Shown here in pieces: positions 9,035-16,811 of a stretch of DNA of 64,000 nt. The stretch is from the NCBI RefSeq assembly GCF_037911585.1, contig NZ_JBAJNS010000001.1, positions 4,821,501 to 4,885,500 on the forward strand, read 5' to 3'. This DNA comes from Streptomyces sp. GSL17-111 (GTDB taxonomy: Bacteria; Actinomycetota; Actinomycetes; Streptomycetales; Streptomycetaceae). Below the pieces are notes generated by a model. The model was not told the DNA's origin. It ran no database searches and saw only the letters and a list, made by a program, of their open reading frames with translations. Each line of letters starts with the position of its first letter. Position 1 is the stretch's first letter. The position numbers and the translations under genes are program-made.

Positions 9035-9775
9035 ATGGGTGAGTGGTGGAGCCGGGACATCGTGGACGCGGGCAAGCTACCGCTCCTGCTGGCGCTCGTC
9101 GCCTTCCTCGTGACGTTCCTCGTCACCCGCACGGTGACCCGGCTGATCCGGGCCGGCCACGGGCCCTTCCGGAACGTCGAGTCCGCCGGCGGCGTGCACA
9201 TCCACCACGTCGTCCCGGGCGTGGTCCTCATGATGATCGGCGGCTTCGGGGCGATGACCACCGGCCGTGAGCAGGAGATCGCACCGGTGCTCGCCGTGCT
9301 GTTCGGCGTGGGGGCCGGACTGGTCCTGGACGAGTTCGCGCTGATCGTCTACCTGAGCGACGTCTACTGGACGGAGAACGGCCGCAAGAGCGTCGAGGCG
9401 GTCGTCCTCACCGCCGCGCTCCTCGGCCTGCTGCTCCTCGGCTACGCCCCGTTCGGCACGGAGGAACTGACGCAGGAACAGCGGGAGAACCGGGCGGAGC
9501 TGTTCTCCGTCATCGGTGTCAACGTCCTGTGCGCGGCGGTCGCGCTGGTCAAAGGACGTTTCGTGCTGGCGGTGCTGGGCGTGCTGGTCCCCTTCCTCGC
9601 GCTCTTCGCCGCGCTCCGCCTGGCCCGCCCCGAATCGCCGTGGGCGCGGCGCGTGTACCGCCGCCGTCCGCGCGCCCTGGAGCGGGCGCGGCGCCGGGCC
9701 GCCCGGCACGACGCCCGCTGGGGCGCGCTCACCCGCCGCCTCCAGAACGCCCTCGGCGGCAGACCGACCGACTGA
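9035..9775 (+). CDS. conserved integral membrane protein with HIHH motif
   Basis: Protein of 246 aa with about six hydrophobic segments (near 15-32, 55-75, 85-110, 125-140, 160-175, 178-195) and an Arg-rich C-terminal tail. GGVHIHHVVPG lies between the first two segments and LDEFALIVYLSDVYW after the third; together the His and acidic residues suggest a metal site at the membrane, which is inference. I do not recognise a characterised family. It is divergent from cobS (44 bases between starts) and convergent with cobT, so a cobalamin link is only contextual. The ribosome site is weak. Confidence 0.75.
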   Translation: MGEWWSRDIVDAGKLPLLLALVAFLVTFLVTRTVTRLIRAGHGPFRNVESAGGVHIHHVVPGVVLMMIGGFGAMTTGREQEIAPVLAVLFGVGAGLVLDEFALIVYLSDVYWTENGRKSVEAVVLTAALLGLLLLGYAPFGTEELTQEQRENRAELFSVIGVNVLCAAVALVKGRFVLAVLGVLVPFLALFAALRLARPESPWARRVYRRRPRALERARRRAARHDARWGALTRRLQNALGGRPTD

Positions 9776-9835
9776 CGGCTGACGGCCCACTGCTGACGGC
9801 TGCGCCCGACGCCCCACGGCGGGTGGCGCGCGGCG

Positions 9836-10945
9836 TCAGGTCGCGTCGAGAACGGCGTCCGGCCCGGCGTGGGTGTCGACGGGCACGTCGGCGGGGGAGT
9901 CGGCGGGCAGTTCGGCGGCGAGCGCGGCGGCGGCCCGCACGAGCGGGAGCGCGAGCAGCGCCCCGGCGCCCTCGCCGACGGTCACGCCCTGGTCCAGCAG
10001 CGGGTCGAGTGCCATGCGGTCGAGCGCCCTGGCCTGGCCGGGCTCGCCGCTGCGCTGGCCCGCCAGCCACCAGTCGGTGGCCCGGAAGGCCACCCGCTGC
10101 GCGACCAGCGCGCAGGCGGCGGAGACGACGCCGTCGAGGATCACCGGCGTGCGGCGGACCGCCGACTGGAGCAGGAAGCCCGTCATCGCCGTGAGGTCCG
10201 CGCCGCCCGCGACGGCCAGCAGCCGCAACGGGTCGCCCAGGGCCGGACGGGCGCGCCGCAGCCCGTCCCGGACGGCGGCGCACTTGCGCATCCACGCCAG
10301 GTCGTCGATCCCGGTGCCGCCCCGGCCGGTCACCACGGAGGCGTCCGTGCCGCAGAGCGCGGCGATGAGGACACCGGCGGCGGTCGTACCGCCGACGCTC
10401 AGGTCGCCGAGCACGACGACGTCGGTGCCCGCGTCGGCCTCCTCGTCGGCGACGGCCATCCCCGCCCGGAACGCCTGCTCGGCCTCCTGCGGGGTGAGCG
10501 CGTCCTCGACGTCGATGCGCCCGCTCCCGCGCCGGACCCGGTGCCGGGTCACCTCGGCGGGCAGCTCACCGGGGTCGCAGTCGAGCGCCATGTCGACGAC
10601 CCGCACCGGCACGTCCGCCAGCCGGGCCAGGATCGCCGCCGTGCCGGTGCCGTCCAGCGTGGAGCGCACCAGGGCGTGGGCGGAGCCCGCCGGGCGGCGG
10701 GAGACCTCCAGCTCCGCGACGCCGTGGTCCCCGGCGAACACGACCAGGCGCGGCCGCTCGACCGGGGTGACCGGGACCCGTCCCTGGGCCGCCGCGAGCC
10801 ACACGCCGAGCTCGTCGAGCCGCCCGAGGGCGCCGCGCGGGGGCGCGGTGCGCAGCCGGCGCTCCTCCGCGTCCCGCCGGACGCCGCCGTCGGGCCGTTC
10901 GATGAGGTCGCCGAAGTCGTCCAGGTTGAGGCGGTCTTCGCTCAT
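9836..10945 (-). CDS. cobT: nicotinate-nucleotide--dimethylbenzimidazole phosphoribosyltransferase
   Basis: Makes alpha-ribazole phosphate from dimethylbenzimidazole and nicotinate mononucleotide for the lower ligand of B12. It has 369 aa. FAGDHGVAE near residue 70 and DLSVGGTTAAGVLIAAL in the middle are family motifs, and GVTVGEGAGALLALPLV near the C terminus holds the catalytic Glu. It lies 55 bases downstream of cobU on the same strand and is probably co-transcribed with it. The C-terminal Asp/Pro/Val-rich tail is variable and unlikely to be functional. Confidence 0.95.
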   Translation of the reverse strand: MSEDRLNLDDFGDLIERPDGGVRRDAEERRLRTAPPRGALGRLDELGVWLAAAQGRVPVTPVERPRLVVFAGDHGVAELEVSRRPAGSAHALVRSTLDGTGTAAILARLADVPVRVVDMALDCDPGELPAEVTRHRVRRGSGRIDVEDALTPQEAEQAFRAGMAVADEEADAGTDVVVLGDLSVGGTTAAGVLIAALCGTDASVVTGRGGTGIDDLAWMRKCAAVRDGLRRARPALGDPLRLLAVAGGADLTAMTGFLLQSAVRRTPVILDGVVSAACALVAQRVAFRATDWWLAGQRSGEPGQARALDRMALDPLLDQGVTVGEGAGALLALPLVRAAAALAAELPADSPADVPVDTHAGPDAVLDAT

Positions 10946-11000
10946 GGGGGCGAGGTTACCCGGCGCGGCGGACGCGTCGGCGGGCCCGGTGCCGGGGCTT

Positions 11001-12206
11001 TCAGTCCGCGCCCCGGAGTACGACCGCGTTCCCGGCGACGACGAGCAGGACGTGCTCGCACTCGGCGGCGAACGCGGCGTTCAGGCGGCCCAGTTCGTCC
11101 CGGTACCGGCGGCCCGAGGCGGTCGCGGGGTGGACGCCCGAGCCGACCTCGTTGCTCACGGCGACGACCGTGCGGGGCGTCGCCCGCACCGCCCGCGTCA
11201 GCGCCCCCGTGCGCTCGGCGAGCCGGCGCGCGCCGCCGTTCTCCCAGACGGTGTCGTCCCAGGCGTCCACCGCGTCCATCGCGTGTGCCAGCCACAGCGA
11301 CAGGCAGTCGACGAGCAGCGGCGGCCCGTCCTCGGCGAGCAGGGGCTCCAGGTCCCACGTCTCGACCGTGCGCCAGGAGGCCGGGCGGCGCCGCCGGTGG
11401 GCGTCGACCCGCGCGGCCCAGTCCTCGTCGCCCTCCCGGGTGCCGCCGGTGGCGACGTAGACGACGTCCGGAGCGGCGGCCAGCCGTCGCTCCGCCTCCA
11501 CCGACTTCCCCGAGCGGGCCCCGCCCAGCACGAGCGTGCGTCGCGGCACGTCCGGCACGTCGCGGAAGGCGGCGGCGGTGAGGGTCGTGCCGTCCGGCTC
11601 GGCGCGGGCCCCGAGCGCGGCCAGCCGCCGGTGCAGCTCCGCCCCCGGGGGCACGGTGTGGTCCACGTGGACGGCCAGCACGTCGGTCGCCGGTCCCACG
11701 GCGCCCGAGGCCCGCAGCCGGGCGAGTGCCTCGGGGCGGCCGAGGACGTCCAGCAGCACCAGGTCGTAGGGGGCCGGGGGCACGCCCCCGCCCGCCGTGG
11801 CGGCGCCGGGCGGCAGGTACAGCAGACGCCGGCCGTCCGGGCCGGTGACGGCGTAGCCGGTGCCCGGCGCGTCCAGGGCGACGGCCCGCACGCGGTGCCC
11901 GCTGATCAGCGCGAAGTCCTGCCCGTCGGGGACGCGCACGGGCGCGGGCAGTCCGGCCGGCACCTCCATCGGGGGCCCGTCCTGCGGGTGGGACAGCAGG
12001 ACCTGCCGCACTCCGTGCAGCGACCGGCCCGCGCGGGCGGCGGCGAAGGCCGGGCCGGGCGTCAGGTCGATGAGCAGCGTGTCGTCCACCAGCACCGCGG
12101 TGGCGGCCCGCGCCCGGGGGCCGGTCGAGCTCGCGCACACGGCGCAGGGGCAGTCGGGGCGGGGGAGACCGGCCGGTGCGCCGGTGCCGAGCAGAGTCAC
12201 GTCCAC
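11001..12206 (-). CDS. cobU: adenosylcobinamide kinase/guanylyltransferase with N-terminal MBL-like domain
   Basis: The C-terminal half (about 235-401) is CobU. It has the P-loop LVLGGARSGKS, TVETWD near the guanylylation region, LLVDCLSLWLAHAM and VAVSNEVGSGVHP. It phosphorylates adenosylcobinamide and attaches GMP. The N-terminal 230 residues resemble a metallo-beta-lactamase fold (LLGTGAPAGLPRPDCPCAVC near the start), but the HxHxDH metal motif reads SHPQDGPP, so metal ligands seem lost. At 401 aa it is twice the size of enteric CobU. It starts with GTG and is followed by cobT. Confidence 0.9.
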   Translation of the reverse strand: MDVTLLGTGAPAGLPRPDCPCAVCASSTGPRARAATAVLVDDTLLIDLTPGPAFAAARAGRSLHGVRQVLLSHPQDGPPMEVPAGLPAPVRVPDGQDFALISGHRVRAVALDAPGTGYAVTGPDGRRLLYLPPGAATAGGGVPPAPYDLVLLDVLGRPEALARLRASGAVGPATDVLAVHVDHTVPPGAELHRRLAALGARAEPDGTTLTAAAFRDVPDVPRRTLVLGGARSGKSVEAERRLAAAPDVVYVATGGTREGDEDWAARVDAHRRRRPASWRTVETWDLEPLLAEDGPPLLVDCLSLWLAHAMDAVDAWDDTVWENGGARRLAERTGALTRAVRATPRTVVAVSNEVGSGVHPATASGRRYRDELGRLNAAFAAECEHVLLVVAGNAVVLRGAD

Positions 12207-12359
12207 GCCTCGATCGTCTCGCGTCCGCCCGGGAACGGCGCGGGGACCTCCGCCGTCGCCGTGCCGGGGTTCCTCCCTCCGGCGGGGATGGCCCGCGTAC
12301 GCTGCGGGCAGGATGCCCGTGATCTTCCGGCAATCTCCGAGCGCGCCCAGGAGGCGGAC

Positions 12360-12569
12360 ATGGCATGGACGTGGCAGTTCGAGACGGTCGACGGCAACCG
12401 CGTGGACTCACCGGTCGCCGTCGAGGACTTCTCCACCCAGGGCGACGCGGAGTCCTGGGTCGGGGAGAACTGGAAGGAGCTGCTGGACGGCGGCGTCGAC
12501 CAGGTCCGGCTGCTGGAGGACGGCACCGAGGTCTACGGCCCGATGAGCCTGCACGCCGCCGCCGAGTAG
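12360..12569 (+). CDS. small conserved acidic protein, function unknown
   Basis: Protein of 69 aa with a strong site (CAGGAGGCGGAC before ATG). It is Trp- and acid-rich with no signal peptide or membrane segment: WTWQFETVDG, then WVGENWKELLDGGVDQVRLLEDG. Divergent from cobU and convergent with the HtrA gene. I recognise the type from other actinomycetes as an uncharacterised short protein. The much larger frame containing it is a shadow of cobT and cobU. Confidence 0.8.
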   Translation: MAWTWQFETVDGNRVDSPVAVEDFSTQGDAESWVGENWKELLDGGVDQVRLLEDGTEVYGPMSLHAAAE

Positions 12570-12619
12570 CCGGGGCGCCCGTCCGGCTTCCGGGTGTCCC
12601 CGGCTCCTCGGCGGCGGCC

Positions 12620-13735
12620 TCACGCCTCGCCGAGGGTCACGGTGGCCCGCTCCCGGGCCCCGCCCCGGCGGACGGTGACGGCCACGCGGTCGCCGGGGCT
12701 GTGCCCGGCCAGCGCCTCCGCGAGGCCGACGACGTCGGTGATCTCGTCCCCGTCGACCCGCACGATCAGGTCCCCGGGACGGAGACCCGCCGCGTCGGCC
12801 GGCCCGCCGCCGGTCACGTCGACGACCGACACGCCCGCGGGCTCGAAGTCGTCACCCAGCACGGTGCGCACGGTGACGCCCAGCGCCGCCTTGTCGGGGT
12901 CGACGACCTCGCCGTGCCGGATCATCTGGCCCGCCAGGTCGCGCACCGTCGCCGCCGGGATGGCGAAGCCGATCCCCGGCGCCGGAGCCGCTCCGAACTG
13001 CGGGTCGCGCGCCGCCAGCGTCGGGATGCCGATGACCCGCCCCGCGAGATCGACGAGCGCGCCCCCGCTGTTGCCCGGGTTGATCGCGGCGGACGTCTGC
13101 ACCATGTTCCCGATGGTGGCCCTCCCCTCGCCCTCGCTCACCGAGCGGCCCACCGCCGAGACGATGCCCTGCGTGACGCTGGAGGACAGGCCCAGCGGGT
13201 TCCCCATCGCCAGCACGATCTGCCCGACCCGCACCTTCGCCGAGTCGCCGAACACCGCCGGGTGCAGCGCGCGCGGGGGATCGGTCAGCCGGATGACGGC
13301 CAGGTCCTGGTCCTCGTAGGCGGCGACCAGCTCGGCCTTCAGCGGACCGCCGCCCGTGGCCAGGCTGACCTCGAAGGTCTCGGCGTCCGCCACCACGTGG
13401 GCGTTGGTGACCACGTGCCCCTCGGCGTCGTAGACCACGCCGGAGCCGAGCTGTTCCTCCGTGGTGATCTGGACGACGGACGGCAGGACGTCGCGCACGA
13501 CCTGCTGGTAGCGCTCCTGGAGCGCGTCGGGATCCGTCGGGTCCGGCGCGTCGGGGCGTTCCGGGGGCGCGCCGGGGGTGGACGACGCGGGCGCGGGCGC
13601 ACCGGAGGACCGGCGCGCTGAGGCGTCGCTCCCCTCGATCCCCGCGCAGCCCGCGAGCAGCGCGCCCGTGCACAGCGCGGCGGCGCAGAGGACACCGGAC
13701 CGTCGTGCGGGGGAGCGGACCAGGGCAACCGTCAT
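12620..13735 (-). CDS. lipoprotein S1C serine protease with PDZ domain (HtrA/DegP-like)
   Basis: Envelope quality-control protease of 371 aa. The N terminus is a lipoprotein signal with lipobox LLAGC (Cys near 29), so it is probably anchored outside the membrane. After a Ser/Pro/Asp linker, the trypsin-like domain shows His in NAHVV, Asp in DQDLAVIRL and Ser in NPGNSGGALVD. One C-terminal PDZ domain follows (about 275-370, GGGPADAAGLRPGDLIVRVDG). I chose the ATG at 13735 because the lipoprotein signal begins there. It lies behind the psp operon but past a strong hairpin, so it is probably separately transcribed. Confidence 0.93.
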   Translation of the reverse strand: MTVALVRSPARRSGVLCAAALCTGALLAGCAGIEGSDASARRSSGAPAPASSTPGAPPERPDAPDPTDPDALQERYQQVVRDVLPSVVQITTEEQLGSGVVYDAEGHVVTNAHVVADAETFEVSLATGGGPLKAELVAAYEDQDLAVIRLTDPPRALHPAVFGDSAKVRVGQIVLAMGNPLGLSSSVTQGIVSAVGRSVSEGEGRATIGNMVQTSAAINPGNSGGALVDLAGRVIGIPTLAARDPQFGAAPAPGIGFAIPAATVRDLAGQMIRHGEVVDPDKAALGVTVRTVLGDDFEPAGVSVVDVTGGGPADAAGLRPGDLIVRVDGDEITDVVGLAEALAGHSPGDRVAVTVRRGGARERATVTLGEA

Positions 13736-13829
13736 GAGCGGATTGTCGCCTCGGCGCCCCCTCGCCCGCCCGGGGAGCGCGGCCGAACGGCGGGTCCGCC
13801 ACCCGTTCCGGGGCGTGTCCCACGCACGC

Positions 13830-13876
13830 GAGGGCGCCGGGGCCACACCCCGGGAAGGGGTGGCCCCGGCGCCCTC
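13830..13876 (-). terminator. terminator behind the pspA operon
   Basis: A 17-bp GC-rich stem (13830-13846 with 13860-13876) and 13-base loop, 33 bases past the stop of the small Psp partner gene. Confidence 0.75.
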
Positions 13877-13909
13877 GTCAGGGATGCCGGGTGCGCGCCG
13901 GGCGGCCCG

Positions 13910-14191
13910 TCACGCGTTCGGGAACAGACCGTCCTCGGTGAGCATCGCGCGGACCTCGTCGATCGTCGCGTCGCGCTCGGGAAGGATCAGCTCGGACGGC
14001 TCCAGCGCGTCGTCCGGCAGCGGCCTACCGAGCCGGTGGACGGCGTCGAGCAGGCCCAGCAGCGTGCGGCGGAACCCCGCCTCGTCGCCGCTGTCGAGCT
14101 CCCGCTGCAACTCGTCGTCCAGCTTGTCCAGCTCCGCCAGGTGGCCGTCGTCGAGCCTCACCTGGCCTTCCCCCATGATCCGTACGATCAC
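13910..14191 (-). CDS. pspAA: PspA-associated protein (PspAA type)
   Basis: Protein of 93 aa beginning VIVRIMGEGQVRLDD, followed by a leucine- and acid-rich helical stretch and a C-terminal DEVRAMLTEDGLFPNA. This is the small partner that follows pspA in actinobacteria; I infer a role with PspA at the membrane. The start is GTG with AAGGAG eight bases upstream. It lies 31 bases behind pspA and ends at a strong terminator, giving a two-gene operon. Confidence 0.85.
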   Translation of the reverse strand: MIVRIMGEGQVRLDDGHLAELDKLDDELQRELDSGDEAGFRRTLLGLLDAVHRLGRPLPDDALEPSELILPERDATIDEVRAMLTEDGLFPNA

Positions 14192-14222
14192 GTCGCGCTC
14201 CTTCGTGCGGGGCCCGCGGCCG

Positions 14223-15020
14223 TCACTGCTTGTCGAACCGGGGGGCGTCCTGCTGGGACTGCCCCTGGCCGGTGCCGGGGGCGCCGCCCTCGATGGCCTG
14301 CTGGCCACCGCCGGAGCCGCCCGACAGCTCGGCCTTCATCCGCTGGAGCTCCAGCTCCACGTCGGAGCCGCCGGAGATGCGGTCCAGCTCCGCGCTGAGG
14401 TCGTCCTTGGCGGTGCCCGTCGGGTCGTCCAGCGCGCCCGACGCCAGCAGCTCGTCGATCGCGCCCGCCCGGGCCTGGAGCTGCGCCGTGCGGTCCTCCG
14501 CCCGCTGCACGGCCAGACCGACGTCGCCCATCTCCTCCGAGATGCCGGTGAACGCCTCACCGATCCGCGTCTGCGCCTGGGCCGCCGTGTAGGTGGCCTT
14601 GATCGTCTCCTTCTTCGTGCGGAAGGCGTCGACCTTCGCCTGGAGCCGCTGCGCCGCCAGGGTGAGCTTCTCCTCCTCGCCCTGCAGGGTCTGGTGCTGC
14701 GTCTCCAGGTCCGTGACCTGCTGCTGCAGCGCCGCCCTGCGGGTCAGTGCCTCGCGGGCCAGGTCCTCCCGGCCGAGCGACAGCGCCTTCCTGCTCTGCT
14801 CCTCCAGCTTCCCGGACTGCTGGTTCAGCTGGTTGAGCTGCAACTCCAGGCGCTTGCGTGACGTCGCCACGTCGGCCACGCCGCGCCGCACCTTCTGCAG
14901 CAACTCCAACTGCTTCTGGTAGGAGTAGTCGAGCGTCTCGCGCGGGTCCTCGGCCCGGTCCAGGGCCTTGTTGGCCTTCGCGCGGAACAGCATCCCCATC
15001 CGCTTCATGACACCGCTCAT
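14223..15020 (-). CDS. pspA: PspA/IM30 family phage shock protein
   Basis: Peripheral membrane protein of 265 aa that binds stressed membranes and oligomerises (ESCRT-III superfamily). It starts MSGVMKRMG with an amphipathic helix, and most of the chain (residues 25-220) is coiled coil rich in Gln, Glu, Lys and Leu, as in the family. The C terminus is Gly/Gln-rich. ATG at 15020 is preceded by AAGGGGG; ATG at 15008 is an alternative. First gene of the pspA-pspAA unit; an HtrA-type protease lies nearby. Confidence 0.93.
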   Translation of the reverse strand: MSGVMKRMGMLFRAKANKALDRAEDPRETLDYSYQKQLELLQKVRRGVADVATSRKRLELQLNQLNQQSGKLEEQSRKALSLGREDLAREALTRRAALQQQVTDLETQHQTLQGEEEKLTLAAQRLQAKVDAFRTKKETIKATYTAAQAQTRIGEAFTGISEEMGDVGLAVQRAEDRTAQLQARAGAIDELLASGALDDPTGTAKDDLSAELDRISGGSDVELELQRMKAELSGGSGGGQQAIEGGAPGTGQGQSQQDAPRFDKQ

Positions 15021-15302
15021 GGGCCTCGCGCGCCCCCTTCGGACTGTTCGCCTCGGCATCCCTACAGAACCCACAGTACGGGCCCTGCTTCCATTACCGC
15101 ACCGTGCGCGCCCCGATGCGCTCCTTCTCCAGGACGATCGTGACGCCGGTGCCTCCCGCCAGGGGTGGAGACGCCGGGAAGGGCCCGACCGTTGCGGCGG
15201 AAGCCAAAGATCCGCCCCGGCGCACCGGCGGAAGGTCACCGTTGCGGGATCGTTCCCCGTGCGGGTGGGGGACACACGCACGCACACCGTAGGCTGGGAC
15301 AC

Positions 15303-15902
15303 GTGTTCCGAAGCCGTTCCAAGGAAGCTCAGTCCCCGGCCACCGAGCCGGTCGAGGATCTGACCCCGCAGCGCGACCCGCAGGCGCCCAAGGGCCGTCC
15401 CACGCCCAAGCGGCGCGAGGCGCAGGCGCAGCGCCGCTCGATCTCCAAGCCGCCGGCCGACCGCAAGGAGGCCGCCAAGCGGGCCCGCGAGGCGCGCCGT
15501 GCCGACATGGCCCGGCAGCGCCAGGCGCTCGCCACCGGTGACGAGCGCTACCTGCCGTTGCGCGACCGGGGGCAGCCGCGCCGGTTCGCGCGCGACTTCA
15601 TCGACTCCAAGTGGCACGTCGCGGAGTTCTTCCTGCCCATCGCCGTGCTCATCCTGATCCTGAGCATCGTGCCCAGCGTCCAGGCGAAGAACATCTCGCT
15701 GGTGCTGTGGATGGGCGTCATCGCGATGATCATCGTCGACTCGGTCCTCACCGCGCGCCGTCTGAAGAAGGCCCTGCGGGAGCGCTTCCCCGACGAGAAC
15801 CTGCGCGGCGTCACCATGTACGCGATCATGCGCACGCTCCAGATGCGGCGGATGCGGCTGCCCAAGCCGCAGATCGCCCGTGGCGAGTCGCCGCGCCGCT
15901 GA
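15303..15902 (+). CDS. DUF3043 membrane protein
   Basis: Protein of 199 aa. The first 110 residues are hydrophilic and very basic (KRREAQAQRRS, KRAREARRADMARQRQ). Two membrane helices follow (about 113-131 and 136-153), then a basic tail ending RRMRLPKPQIARGE. This matches the actinobacterial DUF3043 family of unknown function. The GTG start has no ribosome site but a -10-like TAGGCT seven bases upstream, so the message may be leaderless. Its stop overlaps the ATG of the methyltransferase by one base. Confidence 0.85.
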   Translation: MFRSRSKEAQSPATEPVEDLTPQRDPQAPKGRPTPKRREAQAQRRSISKPPADRKEAAKRAREARRADMARQRQALATGDERYLPLRDRGQPRRFARDFIDSKWHVAEFFLPIAVLILILSIVPSVQAKNISLVLWMGVIAMIIVDSVLTARRLKKALRERFPDENLRGVTMYAIMRTLQMRRMRLPKPQIARGESPRR

Positions 15903-16708
15903 TGGCCGTTCCCGCTCAGGCGTTCGGTGTCGACGGACGCCTGCCCGGCGGTTCCGCGTCCCTGCGTGACCTCGTCGAACGCGTACTCGTCTCCCGTCGG
16001 CTCGACGCCGAGCTGGCCGCCCGCTTCCCCGTCGGCCGACGTCTGCGCGTGCTGGACGTGGGGGCCGGTGAGGGCGTGCAGACGCTGCGGCTGGCCCGTC
16101 TCGGCCACGAGGTCACCGGGCTCGACCTGGACCCCCGCATGTTGCGGTCGGCCCGGGACGCGCTGGAGTGCGAGCCGCCCGGCGTCCGCCGACGCGTGCG
16201 TCTCCTCGCCGGGGACGCCCGGGCGACCGGCGCGCTCTTCCGGCCCGGGACGTTCGACGCGGTCCTCGGCCACGGCGTGCTCATGTACGTCGAGGAACCC
16301 GGCCCGCTGCTCGCCGGGCTGGCCCGGGTGCTGGCACCCGGCGGTCTGCTCTCGCTGCTGGTCCGCAACGCCGACGCGCTGGCGGTGGGGCCGGGGCTGG
16401 CGGGGGACTGGGCGGAAGCGCTGACGGCGTTCGACGATCCGCACTACACCGACCGCGCCGGCGTGGCCGCGCGGGCCGACCGGCTCGGCGCGCTGACGGC
16501 GACCCTCGCCGGTACCGGGGTGCCCCTGCGGACCTGGTACGGCGTGGGGGTGTTCACCGGCCACCGGGCGGAGCCCACCCCCACCGCGTACCAGCCGCCG
16601 TCGGAGGCGGAGCTGGAGCCGCTGCTGGCGGCGGAGGAGCGTGCGGGGAGCACCGATCCCTACCGCGCCGTCGCCCCGCTCCTCCACCTCTGCGCGACGC
16701 GCGACTGA
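15902..16708 (+). CDS. class I SAM-dependent methyltransferase
   Basis: Protein of 268 aa with the Rossmann SAM-binding motif LDVGAGEGVQTLRLA near 52-66, the acidic LDLD end of strand 2, and FDAVLGHGVLMYVEEPGPLL as motif II, followed by LAPGGLLSLLVRN. It resembles the SmtA/CmoM-like group by layout, but the substrate is unknown. It is translationally coupled to the DUF3043 gene by a one-base stop/start overlap and faces nadA across a terminator. Confidence 0.85.
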   Translation: MAVPAQAFGVDGRLPGGSASLRDLVERVLVSRRLDAELAARFPVGRRLRVLDVGAGEGVQTLRLARLGHEVTGLDLDPRMLRSARDALECEPPGVRRRVRLLAGDARATGALFRPGTFDAVLGHGVLMYVEEPGPLLAGLARVLAPGGLLSLLVRNADALAVGPGLAGDWAEALTAFDDPHYTDRAGVAARADRLGALTATLAGTGVPLRTWYGVGVFTGHRAEPTPTAYQPPSEAELEPLLAAEERAGSTDPYRAVAPLLHLCATRD

Positions 16709-16754
16709 CCCGGCCGACGGGTCGGTCGGGCGCGCCGCCGAGCACCGCACGCCG

Positions 16755-16790
16755 GGCGCCGGGTGGCTCAGGGTGGAGCCACCCGGCGCC
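16755..16790. terminator. bidirectional terminator between methyltransferase and nadA
   Basis: A perfect 15-bp stem (16755-16769 with 16776-16790) and 6-base loop between convergent genes. Confidence 0.8.
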
Positions 16791-16811
16791 GTCAGCCGCC
16801 GGTGGGGACGG

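Noticed and set aside
9873..12569. Open frame of 898 codons on the plus strand
   Set aside because: It is the shadow of cobT and cobU in GC-rich DNA. Its Ser/Arg/Pro-rich composition matches no family; only the last 69 codons are a gene.
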